Below, in pieces: positions 1 to 5,532 of a stretch of DNA of 8,391 nt (positions within the stretch are counted from its first letter, which is position 1; the number at the start of each line of letters is the position of its first letter). This DNA comes from Clostridia bacterium (GTDB lineage: Bacteria; Bacillota; Clostridia; Oscillospirales; Acutalibacteraceae), in the NCBI GenBank assembly GCA_900759575.1, contig CAAEVU010000070.1, forward strand, positions 1-8,391. The letters are read 5' to 3'. The notes beneath the pieces were generated by a model. The model saw only the letters and a program-made list of their open reading frames with translations. It did no database searches and had not been told where the DNA came from. A program made the translations under genes and the position numbers.

Positions 1-151
1 CTGCCGTCAGATGCAGCGCTCCGTTTTGGATGTGTCCGCCCGCATATTCCTCCAGTTTTTGATTGTCCTGCAAAAAATCTGCCCATTCCGGACAATCGGT
101 CTGCTCCCACAGGGAAAGCCCCAGATTTTGGGAATGATTGGTTGCCGCCAT
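1..151 (-). CDS. Tail fibre-like protein, N-terminal fragment (runs off left edge)
   Basis: This is the first 50 codons of a gene that continues past the left edge of the window. The start is the ATG at 151, preceded by a clear AGGAGG ribosome binding site about 8 bases upstream, and it lies 12 bases after the XkdU-like gene ends. The protein begins MAATNHSQNLGLSLWEQTDC, then continues with an acidic segment containing EWADFLQDNQKLEEYAGGH. An N-terminus of the form 'TNH..N..LS.WE..D' followed by a 'DF..DN.K' segment is typical of small tail-fibre or fibre-attachment proteins encoded just after XkdU in Firmicutes phages. The likely role is a baseplate-attached receptor-binding fibre. Position and the N-terminal pattern support this; the receptor-binding part is not visible, so another minor structural protein is possible. 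Confidence 0.6.
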   Translation of the reverse strand, partial: MAATNHSQNLGLSLWEQTDCPEWADFLQDNQKLEEYAGGHIQNGALHLTA

Positions 152-163
152 AAAAGTTCCCTC

Positions 164-745
164 CTAATTTTTAAAATCGTTTTCCAAGTCGGCCCGGGTC
201 ACCCCGTCCAGCCGCTCCCAAGTAAGCCCTTTGGCCCCCCATTCTCCAAAAGATTTGGGGTACGCGTCCAAAGCCACCCAGCTTATGGAATCTTCTAACG
301 TCCAAGGCAAATGGGAGGGCAAAAGCTGGTCCAATTCCCGGTTTGCTTCCGCTTGGTTGATCCCCAGCAGCCGTCCCAGCACCACCACAAGGCCGTCGCC
401 GCTTTCCAAAAGCGCACCCTGCACGCCTGCTCCAGGAAGCAAGGCGGCTACCGCCTGAGGGGTAAACCCATCCGGATGAACAGCAAACCGCTGTTTGACC
501 GTTTCCCGGCGGAATGAGAGATCGTCAGTGGAAGGCTGGGCTCGAAACAGCTTTTCCCATTGGGTGAGCATTTCACCGCTGGCGGTACTCACGAACAAGT
601 TCCCCAAGATCCTGTCAAAACGCTCTTCCAGCAGGTCAAACCCTGCCCCGTACGCCGCAAGCTCCCATTCCACAGGGCTGGACCCTGTAAGGGTATACAG
701 TTTTGTGCTTTCCAGCACGTTCTTCATATGCTCCAGCGCTCTCAT
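164..745 (-). CDS. XkdU-like baseplate protein (YmfQ/DUF2313-type, gpI position)
   Basis: This 193-residue protein probably sits at the outer baseplate, linking the wedge to the tail fibre, as P2 gpI and PBSX XkdU do. The N-terminal half (about residues 1-90) is helical and contains a 'WELAAYGAGFDLLEERFDRI' stretch, with 'TASGEMLTQWEKLF' at about 54-67. This matches the family habit of a helix with 'G..L..WE..FG'. The C-terminal part has 'LLPSHLPW' at about 141-148, where the family usually has PAHL, and ends with 'LTWERLDG', a short aromatic repeat common in these proteins. The ATG start at 745 overlaps the stop of the upstream J-like gene as ATGA, and GGAGGA lies 6 bases before it, so translation is probably coupled. 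Length is normal for the family. The assignment rests on motif and gene order. Confidence 0.8.
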   Translation of the reverse strand: MRALEHMKNVLESTKLYTLTGSSPVEWELAAYGAGFDLLEERFDRILGNLFVSTASGEMLTQWEKLFRAQPSTDDLSFRRETVKQRFAVHPDGFTPQAVAALLPGAGVQGALLESGDGLVVVLGRLLGINQAEANRELDQLLPSHLPWTLEDSISWVALDAYPKSFGEWGAKGLTWERLDGVTRADLENDFKN

Positions 746-1803
746 GCCAACTCCTCCACAGTGACGCTGGACGGCCGAATCAAAAATCCGGCTACTCCAT
801 CCATGTCAAACAGCGCGGAAGAGTATTCTACCGCTTCGGCAGGCACCGCGTTGAGGATCGCCCGGGTGATCTCTGTCAGCAGGAATCCATCCCCGATGCC
901 CAGAGTGTCAAAATAGGCTGTGACCGCTTTTTGGGTTTCCGCCACACCCCATTCAAAATCCACTTCCTCCGGGACCTTCAGTTTTACAGGGATACCCATG
1001 GGCACTTTCTGGGCGGCCTTTACCGACACCGTCACACTAATTTCCCGCTGCTGTTCCAATTCAGCTTGCAGAGAATCCATGACATCCTGGGAAGGAACGT
1101 CGTCTTCGCCCCACACGTAAAGATCCACCGTTCCGGCTCCGCTGGCACGAGGGATCACTTGCACCATGGTAATCCCCTCGTGCCCAAGAGCGATCTCCCG
1201 ATAGTAATCGGCATTGGCGCCGTTGGGGCTGTGTCCATAGGCGTCCAGCACCCGCTGCCGGTACGGTTCGTCCTCCTCCTGGTCTTTTCCTCCGGTGATG
1301 GCGGATTCATTCGCCGCATAGTTAATGCCTGTGGGAGCATTGACCAAAGTGGTCACATAGCCCGCTGCCGCATTGCCTGACGAACCGGCTACTACCGCCT
1401 GTACAGGGACCTCTATGGTCAAATTTCCCGCTTTCAGCACAGCATCTTCCGTGGTCTCATACTCTACCACCGGTTCTCCGGACGTAGCGCACACTGTGCC
1501 TTTAGGCACCACCAGGTCAAAGGACAGGGGCAAATACCGGGAAAAAGATACCACGCCTGTGGCCTTTGTTGCCGGCTGCCGGGTCACGCCCCGCTGGGCA
1601 CCGTGCAAATCGAGTTGTTCTCCTGTGGCTGTCTGGGGAAAGGCTTGCCGTTCCAACCAGTCCAAAGATGTTTCCAAGCGGTACAACTCCCCTGCCAGGA
1701 CTCGCAGCCGCAGCCCCACTTCCGAAACAGTTTCCACCTGACTTCCACTTTCCTGCTCATAGGTTTCCTCCATTCTCTGAAGGATGTTCTCATAACTCTC
1801 CAT
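742..1803 (-). CDS. Baseplate J-like wedge protein (XkdT/gpJ family)
   Basis: This 353-residue protein matches the Baseplate_J family (P2 gpJ, PBSX XkdT, T4 gp6 relatives), the main wedge component that forms the iris around the hub. The visible family signature is 'ATGEQLDLHGAQRGVTRQPA' at about 59-78, then a beta-rich region, 'AGSSGNAAAGYV' at about 139-150, and 'GGKDQEEDEPYRQRV' at 171-185 followed by 'HSPNGANADYYREIA' at 191-205. The start is the ATG at 1803, behind AAAGGAGG about 6-7 bases away; it overlaps the end of the XkdS-like gene by 14 bases. A longer in-frame extension to 1890 lies within the upstream gene and is unlikely to be translated. The length is typical. Its position after the gp25-like gene and before XkdU is the standard contractile-phage order. 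Confidence 0.93.
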   Translation of the reverse strand: MESYENILQRMEETYEQESGSQVETVSEVGLRLRVLAGELYRLETSLDWLERQAFPQTATGEQLDLHGAQRGVTRQPATKATGVVSFSRYLPLSFDLVVPKGTVCATSGEPVVEYETTEDAVLKAGNLTIEVPVQAVVAGSSGNAAAGYVTTLVNAPTGINYAANESAITGGKDQEEDEPYRQRVLDAYGHSPNGANADYYREIALGHEGITMVQVIPRASGAGTVDLYVWGEDDVPSQDVMDSLQAELEQQREISVTVSVKAAQKVPMGIPVKLKVPEEVDFEWGVAETQKAVTAYFDTLGIGDGFLLTEITRAILNAVPAEAVEYSSALFDMDGVAGFLIRPSSVTVEELA

Positions 1804-2149
1804 CTGTTTCCTCCTTTCCCGGAACCGTGACCTCTCCTGTGCCCAAAGGGGTCTCCACGGTGAACGTCCACATTCCAGCTTCCTGGTCAAAGCCCGCTTG
1901 CACTACACACACTCCGGGACAATCCATCAGCGTTTCATTGGCCAAAGCCCATGCCCTTTGGGTGCTGTTTTCCTCAAGGGGGTCCAATTCGCTCAACCCG
2001 CTCCCAAGATTTGCCCCATACAAAAAGCTCCCTCTGGGCATGGTCAACCGCAGCGCAACATTTTGCAGGATCTCCTCCAGGCCATCCACTTGCTGGGGAA
2101 GCCCATTTGAACCCAGCGCCACTCCACCGGGTTCCCATTTCAAATCCAT
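1790..2149 (-). CDS. XkdS-like / gp25-family baseplate wedge protein
   Basis: This 119-residue protein fits the small gp25/gpW-type wedge protein (XkdS, DUF2634-like) that binds the J-like protein and starts sheath assembly in contractile tails. The key stretch is 'ALRLTMPRGSFLYGANLGSGL' at about residues 32-52, split here as ALRLTMPRGSF and LYGANLGSGL. It corresponds to the family pattern of a basic residue, GSFPY and then a conserved NLGS. An N-terminal helix ('VDGLEEILQNVA') and C-terminal beta strands ('MWTFTVETPLGTGEVTVP') follow the usual layout. I chose the ATG at 2149 because AAAGGGGCGG lies just upstream; the earlier in-frame start at 2194 would overlap the spike gene by over 30 bases. 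It is notable that this sheath-initiating protein is kept although no sheath gene lies nearby. Confidence 0.82.
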   Translation of the reverse strand: MDLKWEPGGVALGSNGLPQQVDGLEEILQNVALRLTMPRGSFLYGANLGSGLSELDPLEENSTQRAWALANETLMDCPGVCVVQAGFDQEAGMWTFTVETPLGTGEVTVPGKEETDGEL

Positions 2150-2162
2150 CTTTTCCGCCCCT

Positions 2163-2492
2163 TTACGATGATTTTGCAGGGAATCGCTGGCCATTGATGA
2201 CCACTTCCCCGGAATTTTTCAGCAGGATCTCCGCGCCGCCTGAAGAATACAGCCGCACTTCTCCTTGGGAAAGCTGTCCATCCGGAGACGCCGCAATTCC
2301 CGCACAGACTCCGTCCAACATGACCGCCCGGTTCCCGTCTTCGGCGGCGCTGGAATACCCGTAAGGAAACAGCAGTTCCGGGTAATGGTATTCACTTTCC
2401 CCCTGGACTCGCAAATTCTCTCCCGCGCCGGAGACCTGCCCCCTGTGGAGTTTCGTCCCGGCGGATCGGGTCCCTTGCTTCGTTAGCCACAT
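2163..2492 (-). CDS. Short baseplate spike protein (gpV/gp45-like)
   Basis: This 109-residue protein is probably the central puncturing spike that caps the hub (P2 gpV, Mu gp45 type). The C-terminal third has 'GEVRLYSSGGAEILLKNSGE' at about 78-97 followed by 'VVINGQRF' at 98-105. This alternating beta pattern, ending in a 'G.V.ING' turn, is the typical spike beta-helix segment. The middle ('LLFPYGYSSAAEDGNRAVML' at about 40-59) looks like the end of an OB-type domain ('P.GY.S.P..G..gv.l'). It is shorter than usual gpV-like spikes, so the N-terminal OB fold is trimmed, and no HxH metal-binding tip is visible. The gene overlaps the hub stop by 10 bases, and GGGGG lies about 9 bases before the ATG. 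It occupies the XkdR position of PBSX-like operons but looks more like a spike. Confidence 0.75.
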   Translation of the reverse strand: MWLTKQGTRSAGTKLHRGQVSGAGENLRVQGESEYHYPELLFPYGYSSAAEDGNRAVMLDGVCAGIAASPDGQLSQGEVRLYSSGGAEILLKNSGEVVINGQRFPAKSS

Positions 2493-3385
2493 CCAAGAGT
2501 TCCCCCTTCCAACACAAGTTTTGTCCGTTCTCCACGGCTGTCACGGGAGTATCTGGCCGAACGCACGGAGCATCCTCCAAAGCTTCCCAATCTTTGCGCT
2601 TTTACTCCCACCTTCGCGCCCCGGTCAGGCCAATGGTTTCCGGAACATTCCACTGTCAACAAAACACTTTCCCGCCGGGCTTCCCGGAGAAGCGCCCTTG
2701 GGTCCCGTCCGTCTTCCATGCTCACATACCGCTGACGCTTTACGCCCCAGGCGGCAGTGTTCCGGAAAGGCGTGTCGTAAGTGCCCCGAAAGCTTTGCTG
2801 CCATACTGCGCTGAGCTGTTTACACGGTTGCCTGGAAAGCTCTGCGGAAAGGACTTTTTCCAGTTTCATCTGGGCAGTGGGCATCCCTTCGCAGTGAAGG
2901 ACTCCTCCCCCGTCCACATAGGGGACGGTACCCAAATATTCCCGGCAGAATCCCTCCAGCAGTTCCCAACAACTAGCGCCTTTTTCCACGGTCAGTTCCC
3001 CGCTCTTGGGTTCTTTATCGCCTAAAAAATCCATAAACCCCAACGATTTGAAATACTTCTCCCACAGCATGGCAAGGGAAGGATTTTTCAGCACCCCGGG
3101 CTGCGCTTCATTGTCCAGCAAAAGCGCTTCCCATCCCCGGCAAACCAGTTCTACCTGGAATCCTTCCCCGGAAAGGCGGGTGTTCTGTTCGTCCACAATG
3201 CCGCCGAACACCACCTGGCCCTCGTGGAAAATCCGCACCACCGCCAAATCTTCCCAGAGTTTTTCCGCTGGAAAAACAGCCGTTAACTGGTCCGCGGGAG
3301 CATCGCTGTCATAGATCAGCTGGGCCTCCAAGGGGTCTCCCAACAGCATTTCCGTCCCATCGGTGAGTTCGCCCCAGAATGTCAT
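2483..3385 (-). CDS. XkdQ/gpD-like tail hub protein
   Basis: This 300-residue protein resembles XkdQ, the baseplate hub (late control protein D / T4 gp27-like) that forms a trimeric ring joining the tube to the spike. Visible support includes a beta-rich N-terminal domain (about 1-85) with 'RIFHEGQVVFGGIVDEQNTR' at 51-70, then 'RGWEALLLDNEAQPGVL' at 83-99, which closely follows the family's 'RgwealLLDNEA' segment. A helical middle (about 100-155) and a basic C-terminal domain complete it. The ATG start at 3385 overlaps the LysM-gene stop as ATGA, with GGTGGTGG and GAGAAGG upstream. A long in-frame extension to 3634 lies inside the LysM gene and is rejected. The neighbours (LysM protein before, spike after) match PBSX order exactly. 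Confidence 0.87.
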   Translation of the reverse strand: MTFWGELTDGTEMLLGDPLEAQLIYDSDAPADQLTAVFPAEKLWEDLAVVRIFHEGQVVFGGIVDEQNTRLSGEGFQVELVCRGWEALLLDNEAQPGVLKNPSLAMLWEKYFKSLGFMDFLGDKEPKSGELTVEKGASCWELLEGFCREYLGTVPYVDGGGVLHCEGMPTAQMKLEKVLSAELSRQPCKQLSAVWQQSFRGTYDTPFRNTAAWGVKRQRYVSMEDGRDPRALLREARRESVLLTVECSGNHWPDRGAKVGVKAQRLGSFGGCSVRSARYSRDSRGERTKLVLEGGTLGCG

Positions 3386-3897
3386 GGCACCACCACCTTC
3401 TCTCCTTCTTTCAGGTTGCAAATATCCTGGATGTGGGGATTTGCTTCCACCAATGTTTCTACGGGGACACCCCACCGGTTCCCATAGTCCCACAAGCTTT
3501 CCCCGGATTTTGCGATATGGGTCCCACTGCCCAGATATTCGCTCTGGGCGTCCCACTCTGTAAAGGAAAACGCGTACCGCACCAAATCTTTTCCCTGGGC
3601 GCCGATCAACTCCAGGCTGTCCATCAATGCCCAAAAAGGCGTCACACCGGGAAGCTGCAAGATTCCCGGACCCTGCTGAGAAAACACGGCTTGAAGCCCG
3701 TTCCAGGAGTCCATACAGGTTTCCCCGCTGAAATATCCTTCACCGGTGACCTTTCGCCGCTGCCGTCCCAACTCCTCCGTTTTGGACTCCCCATAGGGGA
3801 TCTTTGTTTCCAATACGTTCCGAGCGTTAGTCACCCGCAGGGAAACCGGATTATCCTGCCAGGTGAAATCTCGAAAGCGCATGCCCATCAACCGCAA
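3382..3897 (-). CDS. LysM-domain baseplate/tube-initiator protein (XkdP-like)
   Basis: This 171-residue protein has two parts. Residues about 5-118 resemble the N-terminal domain of DNA-circulation/Mu gpN-type tail proteins: 'IPYG' followed by 'EELGRQRRKVTGEGYFSG' at 41-58, a helix, 'GPGILQLPGVTPFWA' at 76-90, and a closing beta strand 'VRYAFSFTEWD'. Residues about 125-171 form a LysM domain ('HIAKSGESLWDYGNRWGVPV', then 'LVEANPHI' and 'LKEGEKVVVP'). Proteins of this layout (XkdP; LysM proteins such as T4 gp53 and Afp7 in related machines) sit at the hub-wedge junction; LysM may bind peptidoglycan or serve as an assembly fold. The TTG at 3897 is preferred because GGGGGTGA lies 4-5 bases before it; the ATG at 3888 would be too far. 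In PBSX this gene follows the tape measure, but no tape measure is present here. Confidence 0.85.
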   Translation of the reverse strand: MRLMGMRFRDFTWQDNPVSLRVTNARNVLETKIPYGESKTEELGRQRRKVTGEGYFSGETCMDSWNGLQAVFSQQGPGILQLPGVTPFWALMDSLELIGAQGKDLVRYAFSFTEWDAQSEYLGSGTHIAKSGESLWDYGNRWGVPVETLVEANPHIQDICNLKEGEKVVVP

Positions 3898-3912
3898 GAA
3901 ATCACCCCCACT

Positions 3913-4008
3913 TTAAAAGGACACCGGATACCGCCGGCTGTCCCGCTCTACTTCCCGAGAGACCTGTTCCGCCTGTTCCCGGTTTGATATGGTTTGTTCT
4001 TCATTCAC
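3913..4008 (-). CDS. 31-residue highly charged ORF in the sheath/tube/tape-measure slot
   Basis: This small ORF starts with GTG at 4008, overlaps the upstream stop as GTGA, and has a perfect AGGAGGA at 4015-4021 with a 6-base spacer, so it is very likely translated. The product starts with NEEQTISNREQAEQ after the initiator Met, continues with VSREVERDSRRYP, and ends VSF. It is almost entirely charged or polar, is predicted to be one amphipathic helix, and has no signal peptide, membrane segment or cysteine. I do not recognise a named family. The C-terminal 'ERDSRRYP' resembles short tails seen in small phage structural ORFs, but I cannot name one. It fills the slot that normally holds sheath, tube, chaperone and tape measure. 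It may be an assembly peptide, a tiny tape-measure or plug remnant, or a translational relay. Confidence 0.6.
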   Translation of the reverse strand: MNEEQTISNREQAEQVSREVERDSRRYPVSF

Positions 4009-4679
4009 AGGGACTCCTCCTTTTCCTCACAACCCGCCGCCAAAAACGTGGCTGACCCTTTTTGAAAGTCCAGCTTTTTCCAGCGGCAACCCGTATATAC
4101 CGTGCTTCCGATCTGAGCGTTAAACACTGCCAGCCGTTCCAATCCAGCAGCGCGTACCCCTTCCATCGTCACCTGATATTCTGTTTGGGCATCCCGCACC
4201 GCGAAAGGAACTTCTTCCCCTACTGCCACAAGGGCTTCCCCAGAAAGGGAAACAGACACCTCTACGGCTGCCGCAGAATATGTTTTGCCGCCCAAACTCA
4301 CAGAAACGCCCTGCATAGTGCCTCCGCTTTCTCCGGAGAAGGTCAACCGAAGCGTCAAACAAGGAAGGCGTGTGACGGAATCCTCCTGCTCTCCTTCCCG
4401 TAAGATTTCCCCGCAGCCGGGGCATTTTTCACGGAGCAGCGTTTCCAGGGAATTGGCGGTTTCTTCTCGTGTGGAAGCATCCTGCGCAAACACGGACAAA
4501 AGCAGAACCGTCTCTTGGGCGGTTCCAGACCGCATATGGGAGTACACCTGCCCGCTGACCACTGGACGCTCCAACAATCGGGAACCCCATCCAGGCCCCC
4601 AAGCCCGCCGAACGTCTGCTTCCGGCAGGTTTTCACGGAGAAACTCCAATAGCTCCTCCAAAAGTTCAGTTGCCGTCAT
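4005..4679 (-). CDS. Tail terminator-like protein with extra C-terminal beta domain
   Basis: This 224-residue protein sits third after the capsid gene, where PBSX has XkdJ and other phages have the tail terminator/completion protein. Residues 1-115 suit that role: an N-terminal helix ('ATELLEELLEFLRENLPEAD'), then 'LERPVVSGQVYSHM', beta strand 'ETVLLLSVFAQD', helix 'TREETANSLETLLREKCPG', and a last strand 'LPCLTLRLTFSG'. This alpha-beta order matches the gpU-like fold. Residues about 120-217 form a separate beta-rich domain ('VSVSLGGKTYSAAAVEVSVS', 'EYQVTMEGV', 'GSTVYTGCRWKKLDF', 'GSATFLAAG') that ordinary terminators lack; a tube-like or hub-adaptor ring is possible but unproven. The ATG at 4679 is chosen because AAGGTGGGAAGAG precedes it and it overlaps the stopper gene by 14 bases. 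An extension to 4781 would lie deep in that gene. Confidence 0.65.
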   Translation of the reverse strand: MTATELLEELLEFLRENLPEADVRRAWGPGWGSRLLERPVVSGQVYSHMRSGTAQETVLLLSVFAQDASTREETANSLETLLREKCPGCGEILREGEQEDSVTRLPCLTLRLTFSGESGGTMQGVSVSLGGKTYSAAAVEVSVSLSGEALVAVGEEVPFAVRDAQTEYQVTMEGVRAAGLERLAVFNAQIGSTVYTGCRWKKLDFQKGSATFLAAGCEEKEESL

Positions 4680-5001
4680 CCTCTTCCCACCTTTCCAAAA
4701 GGGCGCGCTCAAAAAGCCGCTTTCCTCCCAAAGTGACCGTTTCAGGCCGCAGCACCCGGTAAATCTCCTCTCCTTGGGCAAGCTTTGCTCCTCGCGCCTC
4801 TACAATTTCCGGGAAGCTGCCGATAAACCGGTATAAGGGTGCGGTCAATCTGCCAAGCGGGTGGGAACGTTCTCCCCACAGATCGCCTTTTTCCTCACTC
4901 CACGGAAGCACTGCTCCGTATCCCTGTACCTGGGTGCCATCGTTTCGGGTCAAGGTGACCTTTCCCACCCGGCGAAACCAGGCGTCACTTCGTGGAGCCA
5001 T
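4666..5001 (-). CDS. Head-closure/stopper-like head-tail connector (XkdI position)
   Basis: This 111-residue protein is probably the head-closure (stopper) ring protein that plugs the connector after DNA packaging. Its small beta-barrel-like pattern fits the role: 'VGKVTLTRNDGTQVQGYGAV' near the N-terminus, a central 'LYRFIGSFPEIVEARGAKL' stretch, and a C-terminal 'EIYRVLRPETVTLGGKRLFE' segment. The last resembles the 'Y.v....v...g.p....a.L' ending common in stopper-type proteins of Firmicutes phages. It sits second after the capsid gene, between adaptor and terminator, as such genes do. The ATG at 5001 is chosen because GGAAGGAGG precedes it at good spacing; it overlaps the adaptor stop by 17 bases. 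An upstream in-frame start at 5019 lacks such a site. The fold assignment is inferred from position and pattern. Confidence 0.62.
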   Translation of the reverse strand: MAPRSDAWFRRVGKVTLTRNDGTQVQGYGAVLPWSEEKGDLWGERSHPLGRLTAPLYRFIGSFPEIVEARGAKLAQGEEIYRVLRPETVTLGGKRLFERALLERWEEDDGN

Positions 5002-5398
5002 CTTGTTCCTCCTTCCCAATGTTGCCGAAATAAAAGGCTGTTTCCACCAGAGCCGGGGACGCCGACTTTCGCTTCTCTGCCGCTAACAGAGCCGCCTTTT
5101 CACTGCGTTCCCCCTCGGTCAGTTTCACATCTCCAGCCGTCAAACTGGGGGGAGTTACCGCTTCCTCTGTAAGCAGCAGTTGGTAAAACGCTTCCGCACC
5201 GGCCAACTCTTCCAAAGAACTTTTCCAGAGAGCAAACTCCTCTTCTGTCAAACCTGGCCGCAGCTGTCCCTGTATCTGCCGGGCACACTGGGCGCACAGT
5301 GCCCCGCAAAGGGCTTCCCGGTCTGTTCCACCTTCCTCAGCGGATTCCCCGCTGAACTGGGCAAACGCTGTTTTGACCGCCGTCAAATCCAGTTCCAT
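4985..5398 (-). CDS. Head-tail adaptor-like protein (gp6/gp15 type, XkdH position)
   Basis: This 137-residue protein is the first connector gene after the capsid and probably forms the adaptor ring that docks under the portal (HK97 gp6 / SPP1 gp15 type). It is mostly helical: helices at about 3-15, 26-46, 52-78 and 97-110. These are followed by 'SLTAGDVKLTEGERSEKAAL' at 85-104 and a C-terminal 'ALVETAFYFGNIG' tail. The pattern of helix bundle, 'aGDV' loop, helix, and aromatic 'F.F.G' tail recurs in small adaptor-like proteins of Clostridia phages. Three cysteines (31, 35, 38) lie close together in helix two. The ATG at 5398 is preferred for its AAAGGAGG site; a GTG at 5458 would add 20 residues but would translate the hairpin region. 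The gene follows the post-capsid terminator, so its expression depends on read-through or local initiation. Confidence 0.6.
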   Translation of the reverse strand: MELDLTAVKTAFAQFSGESAEEGGTDREALCGALCAQCARQIQGQLRPGLTEEEFALWKSSLEELAGAEAFYQLLLTEEAVTPPSLTAGDVKLTEGERSEKAALLAAEKRKSASPALVETAFYFGNIGKEEQDGSTK

Positions 5399-5413
5399 CC
5401 GTTCCTCCTTTCC

Positions 5414-5429
5414 AGCGGCAATCGCCGCT
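5414..5429 (-). promoter_or_regulatory. Small hairpin just upstream of the adaptor-gene RBS
   Basis: A perfect 6-bp inverted repeat (AGCGGC and GCCGCT on the transcript, with a 4-base loop) ends only a few bases before the AAAGGAGG site of the adaptor gene. Its position could tune ribosome access or protect the 5' end of a processed transcript. The structure is short, so chance is not excluded. Confidence 0.35.
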
Positions 5430-5454
5430 TTTCCATCGGGTGATTTTCCCACTT

Positions 5455-5480
5455 TCACCGGCTGTTTCTCTTTCCGGTGA
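5455..5480. repeat. Perfect 7-bp inverted repeat in the capsid-adaptor gap
   Basis: TCACCGG at 5455-5461 pairs with CCGGTGA at 5474-5480 across a 12-base loop. No T-run follows on either strand, so it is not an intrinsic terminator. It may be an RNA processing or stability element between the very highly expressed capsid gene and the connector genes, or a protein-binding palindrome. This is structure seen directly; the function is a guess. Confidence 0.4.
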
Positions 5481-5492
5481 GCAAAAATATGG

Positions 5493-5515
5493 AAAAAGGG
5501 GGACAGCCGTCCCCC
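5493..5515 (-). terminator. Intrinsic terminator after the major capsid gene
   Basis: On the minus strand a 7-bp GC-rich stem (GGGGGAC pairing with GTCCCCC, loop GGCT) is followed immediately by five T residues. It begins 17 bases past the capsid stop codon. In the other orientation no T-run follows, so it acts leftward only. A partial terminator here would cut the level of downstream tail mRNA relative to capsid mRNA, fitting the hundreds of capsid copies and few connector copies per particle. The stem is short, so read-through is expected. Confidence 0.78.
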
Positions 5516-5532
5516 TCCTCCCGCCTGTCTTT

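Noticed and set aside
1251..1370. Repeated 10-mer CCCGCTGCCG inside the J-like gene
   Set aside because: Two short GC-rich copies about 110 bases apart within coding sequence, encoding different protein contexts. This is explained by chance and codon bias; there is no array or periodic spacing, so no CRISPR or iteron.
3386..3634. 83-residue N-terminal extension of the hub protein
   Set aside because: It lies inside the LysM gene in another frame, is rich in Arg, Gly and Pro, and the ATGA overlap at 3382-3385 gives a natural coupled start.
3898..4679. A hidden or frameshifted sheath, tube or tape-measure gene in the junction region
   Set aside because: The stretch is filled by the terminator-like protein and the 31-codon ORF. 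The other frames give only short or overlapping readings without a tail-sheath or coiled-coil pattern, and there is no room for genes of several hundred codons.
1..5398. A capsid-free contractile injection system or tailocin
   Set aside because: The baseplate set alone could suggest this, but intact portal, protease, capsid and head-tail connector genes lie directly upstream in the same operon, and no sheath or tube gene, which such systems need, is present.
5493..5515. The GGGGGAC/GTCCCCC hairpin as a bidirectional terminator
   Set aside because: Only the minus-strand reading has a T-run after the stem; on the plus strand the stem is followed by a mixed TCCTCCCG sequence, and no plus-strand gene exists to terminate.
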